Shown: piece after piece, positions 41,915-50,992 of the stretch | Layout: every line of letters begins with the position of its first letter | How positions within the stretch are numbered: position 1 is the stretch's first letter | Source of the DNA: Polycyclovorans sp964425915 | GTDB lineage: Bacteria; Pseudomonadota; Gammaproteobacteria; Nevskiales; Nevskiaceae | Length of the DNA stretch: 64,000 nucleotides | NCBI GenBank assembly: GCA_964425915.1 | Contig: CAYROO010000010.1 | Location: forward strand, 1-64,000 | Reading direction: 5' to 3' | Translations under genes and position numbers: made by a program | The notes under the pieces: model-generated | The model's input: only the letters and a program-made list of their open reading frames with translations | Told to the model about the DNA's origin: nothing | The model's database searches: none

Positions 41915-43831
41915 TCACTTCTTGTCGTTGTCCTTGACTTCGGTGAACTCGGCGTCAACCACATCGCCATCCGCGCCGCCATCGGCCGCGCCCGGCTGGC
42001 CACCCTCGGCCGCACCGGCCTTGGCATAGGCGCGCTCTGCCAGCTTGGCGCTGGCCTCGCTGAGCGCCTGGGTCTTGGCCTCAATGGCATCCTTGTCATT
42101 GCCCTTGAGGACTTCCCGCAGTTCAGCGATCGCCGCCTCGATACGCGTCTTCTCATCGCCTTCGACCTCGGATTCGAGATCCTTGAGCGACTTTTCCACC
42201 GCGTGGACCATCTGGTCGCCCTGGTTGCGGGCGGCGACCAGTTCGTTGAACTTGCGGTCCTCTTCAGCGTGCGCCTCGGCATCCTTCACCATGCGCTGAA
42301 CTTCCTCGTCGGACAGGCCGGAGTTGGCCTTGATGACGATGGACTGGGACTTGCCGGTGGCCTTGTCGCGCGCCGACACGTTGAGAATGCCGTTGGCGTC
42401 GATGTCGAAGGTCACTTCGATCTGCGGCATGCCGCGCGGTGCCGGCGGGATGTCCGCCAAGTCGAACCGGCCCAGTGACTTGTTGGCCGAGGCAATCTCA
42501 CGCTCACCCTGGTAGACCTGGATGGTCACCGCCGTCTGGTTGTCATCGGCGGTGGTGAAGGTCTCCGACTTCTTGGTCGGGATGGTGGTGTTCTTCTCGA
42601 TCAGCTTGGTCATCTTGCCGCCCAGAGTCTCGATGCCCAGCGACAACGGGGTCACATCCAGCAGCAGCACGTCCTTGACGTCGCCGGCCAGCACGGCGCC
42701 CTGAATCGCGGCACCGACCGCCACCGCTTCATCCGGGTTGACGTCCTTGCGCGGCTCGCGGCCGAAGAAGCTCTTGACCGTCTCCTGCACCTTCGGCATG
42801 CGGGTCTGGCCACCGACGAGGATGATCTCCTGGACGTCGCTCGCCTGCAGGCCGGCATCCTTCAGCGCAATCTTGCAGGGCTCGATGGTGCGGCTGACCA
42901 GGTCATCCACCAGCGATTCCAGCTTGGCGCGAGTCAGCTTCAGGTTGAGGTGCTTGGGCCCTGAGGCATCCGCTGTGATGTACGGCAGGTTGATTTCGGT
43001 CTGGGTGGTGCTGGACAGCTCGATCTTGGCCTTCTCCGCGGCTTCTTTCAGGCGCTGCAGGGCCAGCGGATCCTTTTTCAGGTCGACCCCCTGCTCCTTC
43101 TGGAACTCGGTGGCGATGTAGTCGATCACGCGCATGTCGAAGTCTTCCCCACCGAGGAAGGTGTCCCCGTTGGTGGCCAGCACTTCGAACTGATGCTCAC
43201 CGTCGACTTCCGCGATCTCGATGATGGACACGTCGAAGGTGCCACCACCCAGGTCGTAGACGGCGATCTTGCGGTCGCCCTTGACCTTGTCCATGCCGAA
43301 GGCCAGCGCTGCGGCCGTGGGCTCGTTGATGATGCGCTTAACTTCCAGACCGGCGATCTTGCCCGCGTCCTTGGTGGCCTGGCGCTGGCTGTCGTTGAAG
43401 TAGGCCGGGACGGTGATCACGGCCTCGGTCACAGGCTCGCCTAGATAGTCCTCAGCGGTCTTCTTCATCTTCATCAGCACTTCGGCGCTGACCTGCGGCG
43501 GGGCCATCTTCTTGCCCTTCGCCTCGACCCAGGCATCGCCGTTGTCGTTCTTGATGATCTTGTAGGGGACCATGGCGATGTCCTTCTGCACCACACCATC
43601 GTCAAACCGACGACCGATGAGGCGCTTCACCGCAAACAGGGTGTTGTGAGGATTGGTCACCGCCTGTCGCTTGGCGGGACGACCGACGATGGTGCCATCG
43701 TCGGTGTAAGCGACGATGGACGGCGTGGTGCGCTCGCCCTCTGCGTTTTCGATCACCTTGGCGTTGCCGCCGTCCAGGATTGCCACGCAGCTATTGGTGG
43801 TGCCGAGGTCGATACCGATGATTTTGGCCAT
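41915..43831 (-). CDS. dnaK: Chaperone protein DnaK (Hsp70)
   Basis: A 638-aa Hsp70. ATPase domain with IGIDLGTTNSCVAI (phosphate 1), AVYDLGGGTFDVSI (phosphate 2) and ILVGGQTRMPKVQ; linker DVLLLDVTPLSLGIET; substrate-binding domain and a helical lid with a Gly/Ala-rich end and acidic tail. GGAG lies 6 bases before the ATG. It lies between grpE (69 bp) and dnaJ (97 bp) and is transcribed with them from the sigma-32 promoter upstream of grpE. Confidence 0.99.
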   Translation of the reverse strand: MAKIIGIDLGTTNSCVAILDGGNAKVIENAEGERTTPSIVAYTDDGTIVGRPAKRQAVTNPHNTLFAVKRLIGRRFDDGVVQKDIAMVPYKIIKNDNGDAWVEAKGKKMAPPQVSAEVLMKMKKTAEDYLGEPVTEAVITVPAYFNDSQRQATKDAGKIAGLEVKRIINEPTAAALAFGMDKVKGDRKIAVYDLGGGTFDVSIIEIAEVDGEHQFEVLATNGDTFLGGEDFDMRVIDYIATEFQKEQGVDLKKDPLALQRLKEAAEKAKIELSSTTQTEINLPYITADASGPKHLNLKLTRAKLESLVDDLVSRTIEPCKIALKDAGLQASDVQEIILVGGQTRMPKVQETVKSFFGREPRKDVNPDEAVAVGAAIQGAVLAGDVKDVLLLDVTPLSLGIETLGGKMTKLIEKNTTIPTKKSETFTTADDNQTAVTIQVYQGEREIASANKSLGRFDLADIPPAPRGMPQIEVTFDIDANGILNVSARDKATGKSQSIVIKANSGLSDEEVQRMVKDAEAHAEEDRKFNELVAARNQGDQMVHAVEKSLKDLESEVEGDEKTRIEAAIAELREVLKGNDKDAIEAKTQALSEASAKLAERAYAKAGAAEGGQPGAADGGADGDVVDAEFTEVKDNDKK

Positions 43832-43900
43832 GTTGGGCTCCGAAAAATTCGTAAAACGTCTGTCTGGAAGGTGGGCGCGCCGGCGCCCGATTCAAGGGGC

Positions 43901-44455
43901 TCAGGCGGCCGAATCAGTGCCGCCGGTCGGGGCTTTGGCCACCACCACCATGGCAGGACGCAGCAAACGGCCATGCAGCTGGTAGCCCTTCTGCATCACC
44001 GACAGCACATGGTTGGGCGCCACATCGCCGCTCTCGATCATGCTCATCGCCTGGTGCAGCTCGGGGTCAAACGGCTGGCCGGCGGGGTCGACCACGGTGA
44101 CGCCCTGCTTCTCCAGCAGGCTGCCGAACTGCTTGTGGGTAAGGGCCATGCCGTCCAGAAGGGCTGGCATCTGAGCATCGGGCCGTTCGGCCGCCTTGAT
44201 GCCCAGCTCCAGCGAATCCACCACGTTGAGCAGCTCACGCAAGAGTCCTTCGGCGGCAAAGCGGGCGCTGTTCTGCGCCTCACGCTCCAGTCGTCGACGG
44301 CTGTTCTCCAGCTCCGCGGCAGCCCGCAGCTGGGCGTCTCGGGTCTGGTCGGCCTGGGCATGGGCATCGGCCAGGGCCTTCTCGAGCTCAGCAATTCGCT
44401 GCTGCGGGTCCTGGGCTTCAGGCGGAAGATCTTGGGACATGTCGGTCGGGCTCAT
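43901..44455 (-). CDS. grpE: Nucleotide exchange factor GrpE
   Basis: A 184-aa GrpE, which releases ADP from DnaK. A long N-terminal coiled coil (QQRIAELEKALADAHAQADQ, then ELENSRRRLERE) is followed by the C-terminal beta-wing with NHVLSVMQKGYQLHGRLLRPAMVVVA, the family signature. The start at 44455 has AGG seven bases upstream; an ATG five codons in is an alternative. It is the first gene after the sigma-32 promoter. Confidence 0.97.
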   Translation of the reverse strand: MSPTDMSQDLPPEAQDPQQRIAELEKALADAHAQADQTRDAQLRAAAELENSRRRLEREAQNSARFAAEGLLRELLNVVDSLELGIKAAERPDAQMPALLDGMALTHKQFGSLLEKQGVTVVDPAGQPFDPELHQAMSMIESGDVAPNHVLSVMQKGYQLHGRLLRPAMVVVAKAPTGGTDSAA

Positions 44456-44527
44456 GGTTGGGCCTGGGTGTTCGATAGGGATGGAACGCGCGGACCACCG
44501 ACGGCTGAACCGCCGGCACCTGCGAGG

Positions 44528-44556
44528 ACGTGGGGGCAGCCGCCCGCCTTTTCAAG
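44528..44556 (-). promoter_or_regulatory. Sigma-32 heat-shock promoter of grpE-dnaK-dnaJ
   Basis: On the minus strand CTTGAAA (44556-44550) is a perfect -35 box for RpoH. After 14 bp comes CCCCACGT (44535-44528), matching the -10 consensus CCCCATNT except for one base. It lies 73 bp before the grpE start. No CIRCE element (TTAGCACTC dyad) is visible near it. Confidence 0.8.
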
Positions 44557-44584
44557 GGGGCGGAGCATGCCGAGCGCGGTGGCG

Positions 44585-45616
44585 CTAGTCCAGCCCCTGG
44601 GACAACAGGCGCGCGGTTTCGCGGACCAAGGGAATGATGCGCTGGTAGGCCATGCGGGTCGGTCCGATAACGCCGAGTATGCCGGCCACCTGCCCTTCGA
44701 CATAGTAAGGCGACGTCACCACCGCCATCTCATCGAGCACCTGATAGCCAGACTCTTCGCCGATGAAGACCTGGACCCCATCGGCCTCCAGGCATTGGTC
44801 GAACAGATTGAGCAGATCGCGCTTGCGGTCGAGGGCGTCGAACAGACCCCGAAGTCGCTGAACATCCGCGAGCTCCTGGAAACCGAACAGGTTGGCGCCG
44901 CCCGCGTGTACGAAGTCCTTCTGCTGCCCCGGGGCGACCGCCTGGCTGGCCATGCGAGCCGCTTCTTGTAGCACGCGGTTCACCTCATTCTGCGCAACCA
45001 CCGCGTCTTCCAGCAGGGCGCGCCGAAGGTCTACCAGATTGCGACCGGCGAATCGCTCATTGAGCAGGTTGGCGTACTGCACCAGCTCGTCGGCGCCATA
45101 GGCGCGGTCCATCTGCAGCACCCGGTTCTGAACCTCGTGCTGATTGACCACCAGGATGGCCAGCACTCGCTGATCGGACAGCGGCAGAAACTCGATCCGT
45201 CGGAGCACCGTCAGGTTGCGCCGGGGCAAGGTCACCACGCCCGCCATGCGCGAAAGCTGGGACAGCAGCCCGCTGGCGGCCTGGGCCAGATCCTGCGGCG
45301 AGCCGTGGCGACTGCGGCCGAATTCCGCTTCCAAGGCCTCCCGGCTGGCCTCGTCCAGCGGCTCGGGCGCCAGCAGACTATCGACGAAATAGCGGTAGCC
45401 CCGCTGCGTCGGAATCCGCCCCGCGGAGGTATGAGGCGACGCAACAAAGCCCAACTCATCGAGATCGGCCATGACGTTGCGGATGGTGGCCGCCGACAGC
45501 CCCAGGCCAGCCGCGCGCGACAGGGTACGGGAGCCCACCGGTTGGCCGTCCTGGATATAGCGCTGAATCAGCAGCTTGAGCAGCTCTTCGGCGCGGCTGT
45601 TGAGCACGTCAGACAT
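44585..45616 (-). CDS. hrcA: Heat-inducible transcription repressor HrcA
   Basis: A 343-aa HrcA repressor. The N-terminal winged helix contains LIQRYIQDGQPVGSRTLSRAAGLGLSAATIRNVMADLDELG; then PHTSAGRIPTQRGYRYFVDSLL, and a GAF-like C-terminal half ending with TRMAYQRIIPLVRETARLLSQ. HrcA normally binds CIRCE upstream of heat-shock genes; I see none in this locus, so its target may be elsewhere (for example groESL). The ATG at 45616 gives the normal N-terminus MSDVLNSRAEELLK. Confidence 0.96.
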   Translation of the reverse strand: MSDVLNSRAEELLKLLIQRYIQDGQPVGSRTLSRAAGLGLSAATIRNVMADLDELGFVASPHTSAGRIPTQRGYRYFVDSLLAPEPLDEASREALEAEFGRSRHGSPQDLAQAASGLLSQLSRMAGVVTLPRRNLTVLRRIEFLPLSDQRVLAILVVNQHEVQNRVLQMDRAYGADELVQYANLLNERFAGRNLVDLRRALLEDAVVAQNEVNRVLQEAARMASQAVAPGQQKDFVHAGGANLFGFQELADVQRLRGLFDALDRKRDLLNLFDQCLEADGVQVFIGEESGYQVLDEMAVVTSPYYVEGQVAGILGVIGPTRMAYQRIIPLVRETARLLSQGLD

Positions 45617-45721
45617 GGAACTCGCGGCAGTCGTGGTGTTCGGGACGCTAGCGAAAGGGGGCCGCCACCGCAAGGTGTAGGGCGGATGCCGCAGCGCTCA
45701 GCGGTATGAAATACTGCGCGC

Positions 45722-46597
45722 ATGTCCCATTTTGCCCGCCTCGGTGTCATCGCCAAGCAGGACGCGCGCGCCGTCGATACCGCCCGCCGCCTGCTCGTCC
45801 ACCTTGCGCACTGCGGCCATGCCCCTTTGCTCGACCGCCATCTGGCGCACCGTCTGCACGCCGATGCCGCGCGCATTCGCGACCGCCACACGCTGGGCAC
45901 CGAATGCGACCTGGTGATCGTGGTGGGAGGCGACGGCACGCTGTTGTCCGCCGCGCGCGATCTCGCCCCCAGTGGCGTACCGATCCTGGGAATCAATCAG
46001 GGGCGGCTGGGCTTTATGGTGGATGTTGCCCCGGACGACATGGAACGACATCTCGGCGACGTCCTGGCGGGCCGATACGTGGCTGAACAACGCTTGCTGC
46101 TGAGCGCACAGATCGAAGGCAGTGGCGGCTTGCGCGGGCCGTTCCTGGCGGTCAACGACGTGGTGGTGCGCAATCTCGCCGCCATTCGCATGCTGGAGTT
46201 CGAAACCTGGCTTGATGACCAGTTCATCAGCCAGCATCGGGCCGATGGCATGATTTTCAGCACGCCCACCGGATCCACGGCCTACGCGCTGTCCGGTGGC
46301 GGTCCGGTGGTGCACCCCACGCTGGAAGCCCTGTCTCTGGTGCCGATCTGTCCGCATACCCTGTCGGATCGCCCGATCGTGGTCGGCGCCGACCGGCCGG
46401 TGCACCTGGTTCTCGGCGGCGGCAGTGGTGCCACTGCTACCGTGACCTGCGATGGCCAGACCAACGAGATGTTGCAGCTGGGCGATCGCCTTTCCATCAG
46501 CCGCTCCAGCCATCGACTGCACCTGATTCATCCGGCGCCGTACGATTACTTCAGCATTCTTCGCGACAAGCTTCATTGGGGCCGGGCACCGGCCTGA
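45722..46597 (+). CDS. nadK: NAD kinase
   Basis: A 291-aa NAD kinase, which makes NADP from NAD using ATP in the cytoplasm. It has the diagnostic VVGGDGTLLSAAR (about 68-80), GINQGRLGFM, the conserved AVNDVVV and the NAD-binding TGSTAYALSGGGP. It is divergent from hrcA and six bases ahead of recN, the arrangement found in many gammaproteobacteria. Confidence 0.97.
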   Translation: MSHFARLGVIAKQDARAVDTARRLLVHLAHCGHAPLLDRHLAHRLHADAARIRDRHTLGTECDLVIVVGGDGTLLSAARDLAPSGVPILGINQGRLGFMVDVAPDDMERHLGDVLAGRYVAEQRLLLSAQIEGSGGLRGPFLAVNDVVVRNLAAIRMLEFETWLDDQFISQHRADGMIFSTPTGSTAYALSGGGPVVHPTLEALSLVPICPHTLSDRPIVVGADRPVHLVLGGGSGATATVTCDGQTNEMLQLGDRLSISRSSHRLHLIHPAPYDYFSILRDKLHWGRAPA

Positions 46598-46603
46598 GAC
46601 GGC

Positions 46604-48283
46604 ATGCTCATTTCCCTGACGATACGCAACCTCGCCATCATCGAGCAGCTGACGCTCGAGTTCGAACCGGGCTTCACCGCACTGACCGGCGAGACCGGCG
46701 CGGGTAAATCCATCCTGCTTGACGCCCTGGGGCTGCTACTTGGCGGCCGTGCCGACACCCAGCTGGTCCGCGATGGCTGCGACCGCGCCGAGGTCAGCGG
46801 TATCTTCAGTGTGCCGGCGGATGGACCAGCCCGAGCCTGGCTGGAGACCCAGGCGCTCAGCGATCCGGATGCACCCGATCAGCTGTTGATCCGCCGGGTT
46901 GTCAGCACCGAGGGCCGTACCCGCGCCTTCATCAACGGTCAGCCCGTTAATACCGGCCCACTGCGCGAGCTCGCCGAGACGCTGGTGGAGATCTTCGGCC
47001 AATCGGAATCGCAGACGCTGTTGCGCGCCGAAGTGCAGCGCCAGCAGCTCGACGCCTTCGGCAATACCGCTGAAGCATTGGCCGAGGTGGCGCGCTGTCA
47101 CGACATCCTGAAAACCCTGGACGCCCGCGAGACAGCCCTACGCAACGCCGGCCAAGTGGATCCGACCCAGTTGGAGTTCCTGCGCTACCAGGTGCAGGAG
47201 CTGGAGGCACTGGACCTGCGGCCGGAGAGCCTCGGGCAGCTGGAACAGGATCACCGCAGACTGGCGCATGCCGGCCAGCTGCTGTCCGACGGCGGTGCCG
47301 CGCTGGACCTGCTCTACAGTGGCGAGAGTTCAGCGGCCGCCCGAGTTGGCGAGGCCATGTCGCGGCTGACTGCACTGGTCGATCTGGACCCCGACTTCGA
47401 ACAGATCCTGCGGCTGGCCGAGGGCGCCGACGCGCACCTGTCGGAGGCCGCCGAAAGCCTGCGCCGTGTGCTGGATCGTCTGGAACTGGATCCCACCCTA
47501 CTTGCCGAGCTGGAGCGGCGCCTGGAGGCGGTCCACGACCTGGCGCGCAAGCATCGCGTCAAGGCCGGCGCCCTGGGCGAGCGTTTGAGCGCCTTGCAGC
47601 AGCAGCTGGCCGACAGCGAGGGGGCGGAATCGGCGCTGGCCAAGATCGCCCAGCAGCGGAAGGCGGCAACCCTCGACTATCGAAAGGCCGCCGAGACCCT
47701 GCGCCAGCATCGCCTACGGTCCGCCGACGACCTGGCGCAGCAGGCCACCGCGCTGATTCGCCAGCTGGGCATGCCCAATGCCCGCTTCCAGATCGCGGTG
47801 CTGCCGCTGGCCGATGACGACTTGCGACGGCACGGCCAGGACGATGTGCGCTTCGACTTCAGCGCCAACCCCGGCCAGGTCCCCCGCCCGCTCGCCAAAG
47901 TGGCCAGCGGCGGCGAACTGTCTCGGATCTCACTGGCGCTGCAAGTGGTACTGACCCGCGACCTTGGCGCCGAGACGCTGATCTTTGATGAGGTCGACGC
48001 CGGCATCAGCGGCGCGGTGGCCGAAATCGTCGGCCAGCAATTGCGCAGCCTTGGACACCAGCACCAGGTGCTGAGCGTGACCCACCTGGCGCAGGTGGCC
48101 GCACAGGCCATGCATCACGTTGGCATCCGAAAGGCGGTCCGCGACGGACAAACCTTCACCCAGGTTCAGGTGCTCGATGCCGAACAGCGGGTGGACGAGC
48201 TGGCCCGCATGCAGGGCGGCGTATCGGTTACAGCACGGGCGCGTGAGCACGCCCGGGAGCTGCTGGACCGGGCGGGAACCTGA
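46604..48283 (+). CDS. recN: DNA repair protein RecN
   Basis: A 559-aa SMC-like ATPase that acts in double-strand-break repair. Walker A is LTGETGAGKSILLDALG (about 27-43), coiled-coil arms lie about 150-360, and the ABC signature KVASGGELSRISLALQVVL and Walker B LIFDEVDAGISG follow. It starts six bases after nadK. No LexA box (CTGT-N8-ACAG) is seen in the sequence just upstream. Its stop lies three bases from the fur stop. Confidence 0.97.
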   Translation: MLISLTIRNLAIIEQLTLEFEPGFTALTGETGAGKSILLDALGLLLGGRADTQLVRDGCDRAEVSGIFSVPADGPARAWLETQALSDPDAPDQLLIRRVVSTEGRTRAFINGQPVNTGPLRELAETLVEIFGQSESQTLLRAEVQRQQLDAFGNTAEALAEVARCHDILKTLDARETALRNAGQVDPTQLEFLRYQVQELEALDLRPESLGQLEQDHRRLAHAGQLLSDGGAALDLLYSGESSAAARVGEAMSRLTALVDLDPDFEQILRLAEGADAHLSEAAESLRRVLDRLELDPTLLAELERRLEAVHDLARKHRVKAGALGERLSALQQQLADSEGAESALAKIAQQRKAATLDYRKAAETLRQHRLRSADDLAQQATALIRQLGMPNARFQIAVLPLADDDLRRHGQDDVRFDFSANPGQVPRPLAKVASGGELSRISLALQVVLTRDLGAETLIFDEVDAGISGAVAEIVGQQLRSLGHQHQVLSVTHLAQVAAQAMHHVGIRKAVRDGQTFTQVQVLDAEQRVDELARMQGGVSVTARAREHARELLDRAGT

Positions 48284-48286
48284 GCC

Positions 48287-48703
48287 TCAGGCTTTCTTCT
48301 TTTTGGGCTTCACGTACAGCACGAGGCTATGGTCGTGCACCACATAGCCGTGCTTGTCGGCGATCTGCTTCTGCAGCCGCTCAATTTCCTCGCTGACAAA
48401 CTCGATCACGGTGCCGGTCTCGACACAGACCATATGGTCGTGGTGGTCGCCCTTGGCCAGCTCGAAGACCGCGTGGCCGCCTTCGAAGTTGTGACGAACC
48501 ACCAGGCCCGCTGCTTCGAACTGGGTCAGCACGCGGTAAACGGTTGCCAGCCCGATCTCTTCATTGGCGTCCAGCAGGCGGCGATAGATATCCTCAGCCG
48601 ACAGATGGGCATCCGGATGCGTCTCGAGGATCTCGAGAATCTTCAGCCGTGGGAGCGTGACCTTCAGGCCGGCACTGCGCAGATCGGAGGATTCCACCGG
48701 CAA
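48287..48703 (-). CDS. fur: Ferric uptake regulator Fur
   Basis: A 138-aa iron-responsive repressor. The N-terminal winged helix (GLKVTLPRLKILEIL, EEIGLATVYRVLTQFEAAGLV) and the metal-binding HHDHMVC are clear. The region reads CVETG rather than CxxC, so the second zinc cysteine of E. coli Fur is Thr, as in the Pseudomonas type. A Lys-rich tail ends the protein. It probably controls the Fur-boxed hemP at 62.9 kb. It is divergent from bamE. Confidence 0.97.
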   Translation of the reverse strand: MPVESSDLRSAGLKVTLPRLKILEILETHPDAHLSAEDIYRRLLDANEEIGLATVYRVLTQFEAAGLVVRHNFEGGHAVFELAKGDHHDHMVCVETGTVIEFVSEEIERLQKQIADKHGYVVHDHSLVLYVKPKKKKA

Positions 48704-48761
48704 ATCTCATGAGGGCGATGGGGTATTATGCCCGCTCACCCTGTTCCGGCAAGCCTCTACG

Positions 48762-49232
48762 ATGCGTGGATCGTTGCTCTCCGCAGTCTTCCTGCCCTTG
48801 GCCCTGTTCATCTCCGGCTGCCAGCTGGTGTACACCCTGCCGACCCGGCAAGGGAATGTGATTGAGCAGAAGAAGTTGGAACAACTGCAGGTCGGCATGA
48901 CACGTGAGCAGGTTCGCTACCTGCTCGGCACGCCGCTGGCAGCAAGCCCCTTTGACGCTGATCGCTGGGACTACCTCGGCTACTACCGCTCTCCGCGCGG
49001 TTCCGAAGTCGACCGTACCGTCACGCTCTATTTTGAGCAGGACACCCTGGTCCGGATGGAAGGGATCGAGATGGCCGATGCCAAGGCCGCCATTGAGACG
49101 CCGGACCTGCAAACCGTCGTGGAAGAAGAAGAGCGCGCCCTGCTGGAAGCTGAACGCAAGGAAAGCGAAGCACGGGGCGTCATCATCCGACAGGAAGAGG
49201 ACGCCGGTCAGCCGGGCAATCCCGGCCCCTGA
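48762..49232 (+). CDS. bamE: Outer-membrane assembly lipoprotein BamE
   Basis: A 156-aa SmpA/OmlA-family lipoprotein of the BAM complex, which inserts outer-membrane barrels. Signal peptide with lipobox ISGC, then the core: YTLPTRQGNVIEQKKLEQLQVGMTREQVRYLLGTPL. The start at 48762 is preferred because the signal peptide begins there. It is longer than E. coli BamE by an acidic C-terminal extension. A possible -10 (TATTAT, 48724-48729) lies upstream. The fur-bamE divergent pair is typical of gammaproteobacteria. Confidence 0.95.
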   Translation: MRGSLLSAVFLPLALFISGCQLVYTLPTRQGNVIEQKKLEQLQVGMTREQVRYLLGTPLAASPFDADRWDYLGYYRSPRGSEVDRTVTLYFEQDTLVRMEGIEMADAKAAIETPDLQTVVEEEERALLEAERKESEARGVIIRQEEDAGQPGNPGP

Positions 49233-49261
49233 TCGCCGCCGGCGGGGCCAGGTCGACGGCG

Positions 49262-49552
49262 TCAAGCGCCACGCGCTGCGCGCTGTCTCCGGACTTCCTT
49301 CGGGTCGGCGATCAGCGGACGGTAGATCTCCACCCGATCGCCACTGGCGACGGTGTCGTCCAGGCGCACCAGCCGAGCGTGGATGCCCACCTTGTTGTCG
49401 CCGTCCAGATCAATCTCGGTGAAGCGTCCAAGGATGCCCGACTGAATCACCGCATCGCGGACGGTCGCACCCTTGGGCAGATCCACCTTGAGCACGACCT
49501 GATCACCCGGTCGGGCGTAGGCCACTTCCACCTGCAGCAGATCACCGCTCAC
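49262..49552 (-). CDS. rnfH: RnfH family ubiquitin-like protein
   Basis: A 96-aa RnfH/UPF0125 protein with a beta-grasp fold: LLQVEVAYARPGDQVVLKVDLPKGATVRDAVIQSGIL and KVGIHARLVRLDDTVASGDRVEIYRPL. I place the start at the GTG at 49552, preceded by GAGGG five bases away, so the gene is much shorter than the open frame around it. Function unclear; it usually sits with ratA, smpB and bamE. Here it follows a transporter gene by 26 bp. Confidence 0.88.
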   Translation of the reverse strand: MSGDLLQVEVAYARPGDQVVLKVDLPKGATVRDAVIQSGILGRFTEIDLDGDNKVGIHARLVRLDDTVASGDRVEIYRPLIADPKEVRRQRAARGA

Positions 49553-49578
49553 GATTACCCTCGTATCGATCAAGGCCC

Positions 49579-50961
49579 TCAGGCCTCGTTCCAAAGTCCC
49601 AGCAGCGCCTCTGTCACGCCAAGCGCCTGTAACAGCAATACCATCAGCACCACCCGCGTCGGGTAGCGCAGCACGAAATACCAAAGGCCAAATCCCCAGC
49701 CGCTGCCGTAGGCGGCACGCGCCATTTCGCGCGGAATAATGCGGGCGCAGAATACACAAAACAACAAGGCTGCCAGAGGCGCCGCCAATTGCGCGGTGAT
49801 GAACTGCAAAGCCTCGAATACGGTGACGCCGGCAAAACGCAGCGGGGCATCCCCGGCAAAGCTCAGCAAGGTGAGCACGCCGAGCGCCCAGATCACCACC
49901 GCCGCGCTGGTGGCTGCAAAAACGCGCGTGACCCGCCAACGCTCCATGGCGAAGCGGGTCACCGGCTCCAGCAGTGCGACCGCCGACGCCAGCGTGAGGA
50001 TGACCACCAGGCCGTAGAACGTGACCCCGAGCAATGCCCCTTCGACGCCGGACGGCAGGGCCAGCGGCAGACTCTGGAAGATGACGCCAAGCCCGCGTGC
50101 TGGCGCCAGGTCGGCGCCACCGAGCAGCAGATACAGCGCAGCGCCGAGGGTCATGGAGAACAGTAGATCGAGCCCGATCACCAGGCTGGCAGTGCGGACC
50201 AGCGGTGTCCGCGCTGGCAGGTAGCTCCCCAGCATCAGCATCACACCCAGCCCAAGGCTCAGGGTTACGAAGGCCTCCTGCAGCGCGCGCAGCGCCGTCA
50301 CCAGCAGACCGGCTGGCGGCAGCGCCGGACGCAGCCAGGCGACAAGACCGTCCATCGGCTGGCGCCACAGCAGATAGCCCACCAACAGCAGCGCCACCAA
50401 CAGGCTCAAGGGAATGATGCGCAGCGCGATCCGCTCGATGCCCTCACGAAAGCCATGGGCCACCACGATGCAGGCCATCACCATGAAAATGGTGTGCCAG
50501 GCAAGACCACGTTCCGGCTCCCGCGCCAGCGTGAGGAAGGTCGCCACCAGATCGGCCGGGGCCTGTCCAGCGAGGGCGCCGCTGGCGGCGCGGAACACAT
50601 AGCCGAGACTCCAACCGGCCATGACGCTGTAGTAGGAGAGGATCAACCCGGCCGATGCCACCATCAACATGCCCAGCCAGCGCCACTGCGCGCGCGCGCC
50701 GGCCCCTTCGGCGACATGGCCAAGACCACTGACCGGCTCTTCCCGCATCCAGCGCCCGAGTCCCCACTCGGCCACCAGTAGCGGCAGCCCCACCAGCGCC
50801 ATCGCCAACAGGTAAAACCCCAGAAACACCACGCCACCGTGCTGCTCGGTCAAACCCGGCAAGCGGACCATATTGCCCATCCCAACGCAGGCGCCCACCG
50901 CCACCCAGACAAAGCTACGGGTGGATTGCCAGGTGCCGAACCGCGGTTCACGGATTTCCAT
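49579..50961 (-). CDS. SNF-family sodium-dependent transporter
   Basis: A 460-aa neurotransmitter:sodium symporter (LeuT-fold) homologue. The unwound TM1 motif appears as SFVWVAVGACVGMGNMVRLPGLTEQHGG, with about 11-12 hydrophobic helices in total. Substrates of bacterial members are usually amino acids. The start at 50961 (MEIREPRFGTW) keeps it clear of smpB; upstream in-frame ATGs overlap the smpB start. It occupies the place between rnfH and smpB where ratA is usually found. Confidence 0.85.
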   Translation of the reverse strand: MEIREPRFGTWQSTRSFVWVAVGACVGMGNMVRLPGLTEQHGGVVFLGFYLLAMALVGLPLLVAEWGLGRWMREEPVSGLGHVAEGAGARAQWRWLGMLMVASAGLILSYYSVMAGWSLGYVFRAASGALAGQAPADLVATFLTLAREPERGLAWHTIFMVMACIVVAHGFREGIERIALRIIPLSLLVALLLVGYLLWRQPMDGLVAWLRPALPPAGLLVTALRALQEAFVTLSLGLGVMLMLGSYLPARTPLVRTASLVIGLDLLFSMTLGAALYLLLGGADLAPARGLGVIFQSLPLALPSGVEGALLGVTFYGLVVILTLASAVALLEPVTRFAMERWRVTRVFAATSAAVVIWALGVLTLLSFAGDAPLRFAGVTVFEALQFITAQLAAPLAALLFCVFCARIIPREMARAAYGSGWGFGLWYFVLRYPTRVVLMVLLLQALGVTEALLGLWNEA

Positions 50962-50980
50962 GGCCGCAGTGTAGCGTTCG

Positions 50981-50986
50981 TATAAT
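50981..50986 (+). promoter_or_regulatory. Consensus -10 box six bases before smpB
   Basis: A perfect TATAAT ends only 6 bp before the smpB ATG at 50993, with CCCCCC between. Transcription from it would start at or next to the ATG, giving a leaderless mRNA. The -35 at 17-bp spacing (CCATGG) is poor, so the promoter is not certain. Confidence 0.55.
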
Positions 50987-50992
50987 CCCCCC

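Noticed and set aside
40639..41937. Plus-strand open frame of 432 aa opposite dnaJ
   Set aside because: Shadow of a complete dnaJ.
43832..45721. CIRCE element of the heat-shock operon
   Set aside because: No TTAGCACTC/GAGTGCTAA dyad, even a weak one, could be found in the gaps around hrcA and grpE or between grpE and dnaK.
46560..46610. LexA box for recN
   Set aside because: No CTGT-N8-ACAG match is present next to recN; the gene seems to follow nadK directly.
49262..50368. Long minus-strand frame (368 aa) ending with RnfH
   Set aside because: Only the last 96 codons match RnfH; the rest overlaps the SNF transporter in another frame. The GTG with GAGGG at 49552 is the better start.
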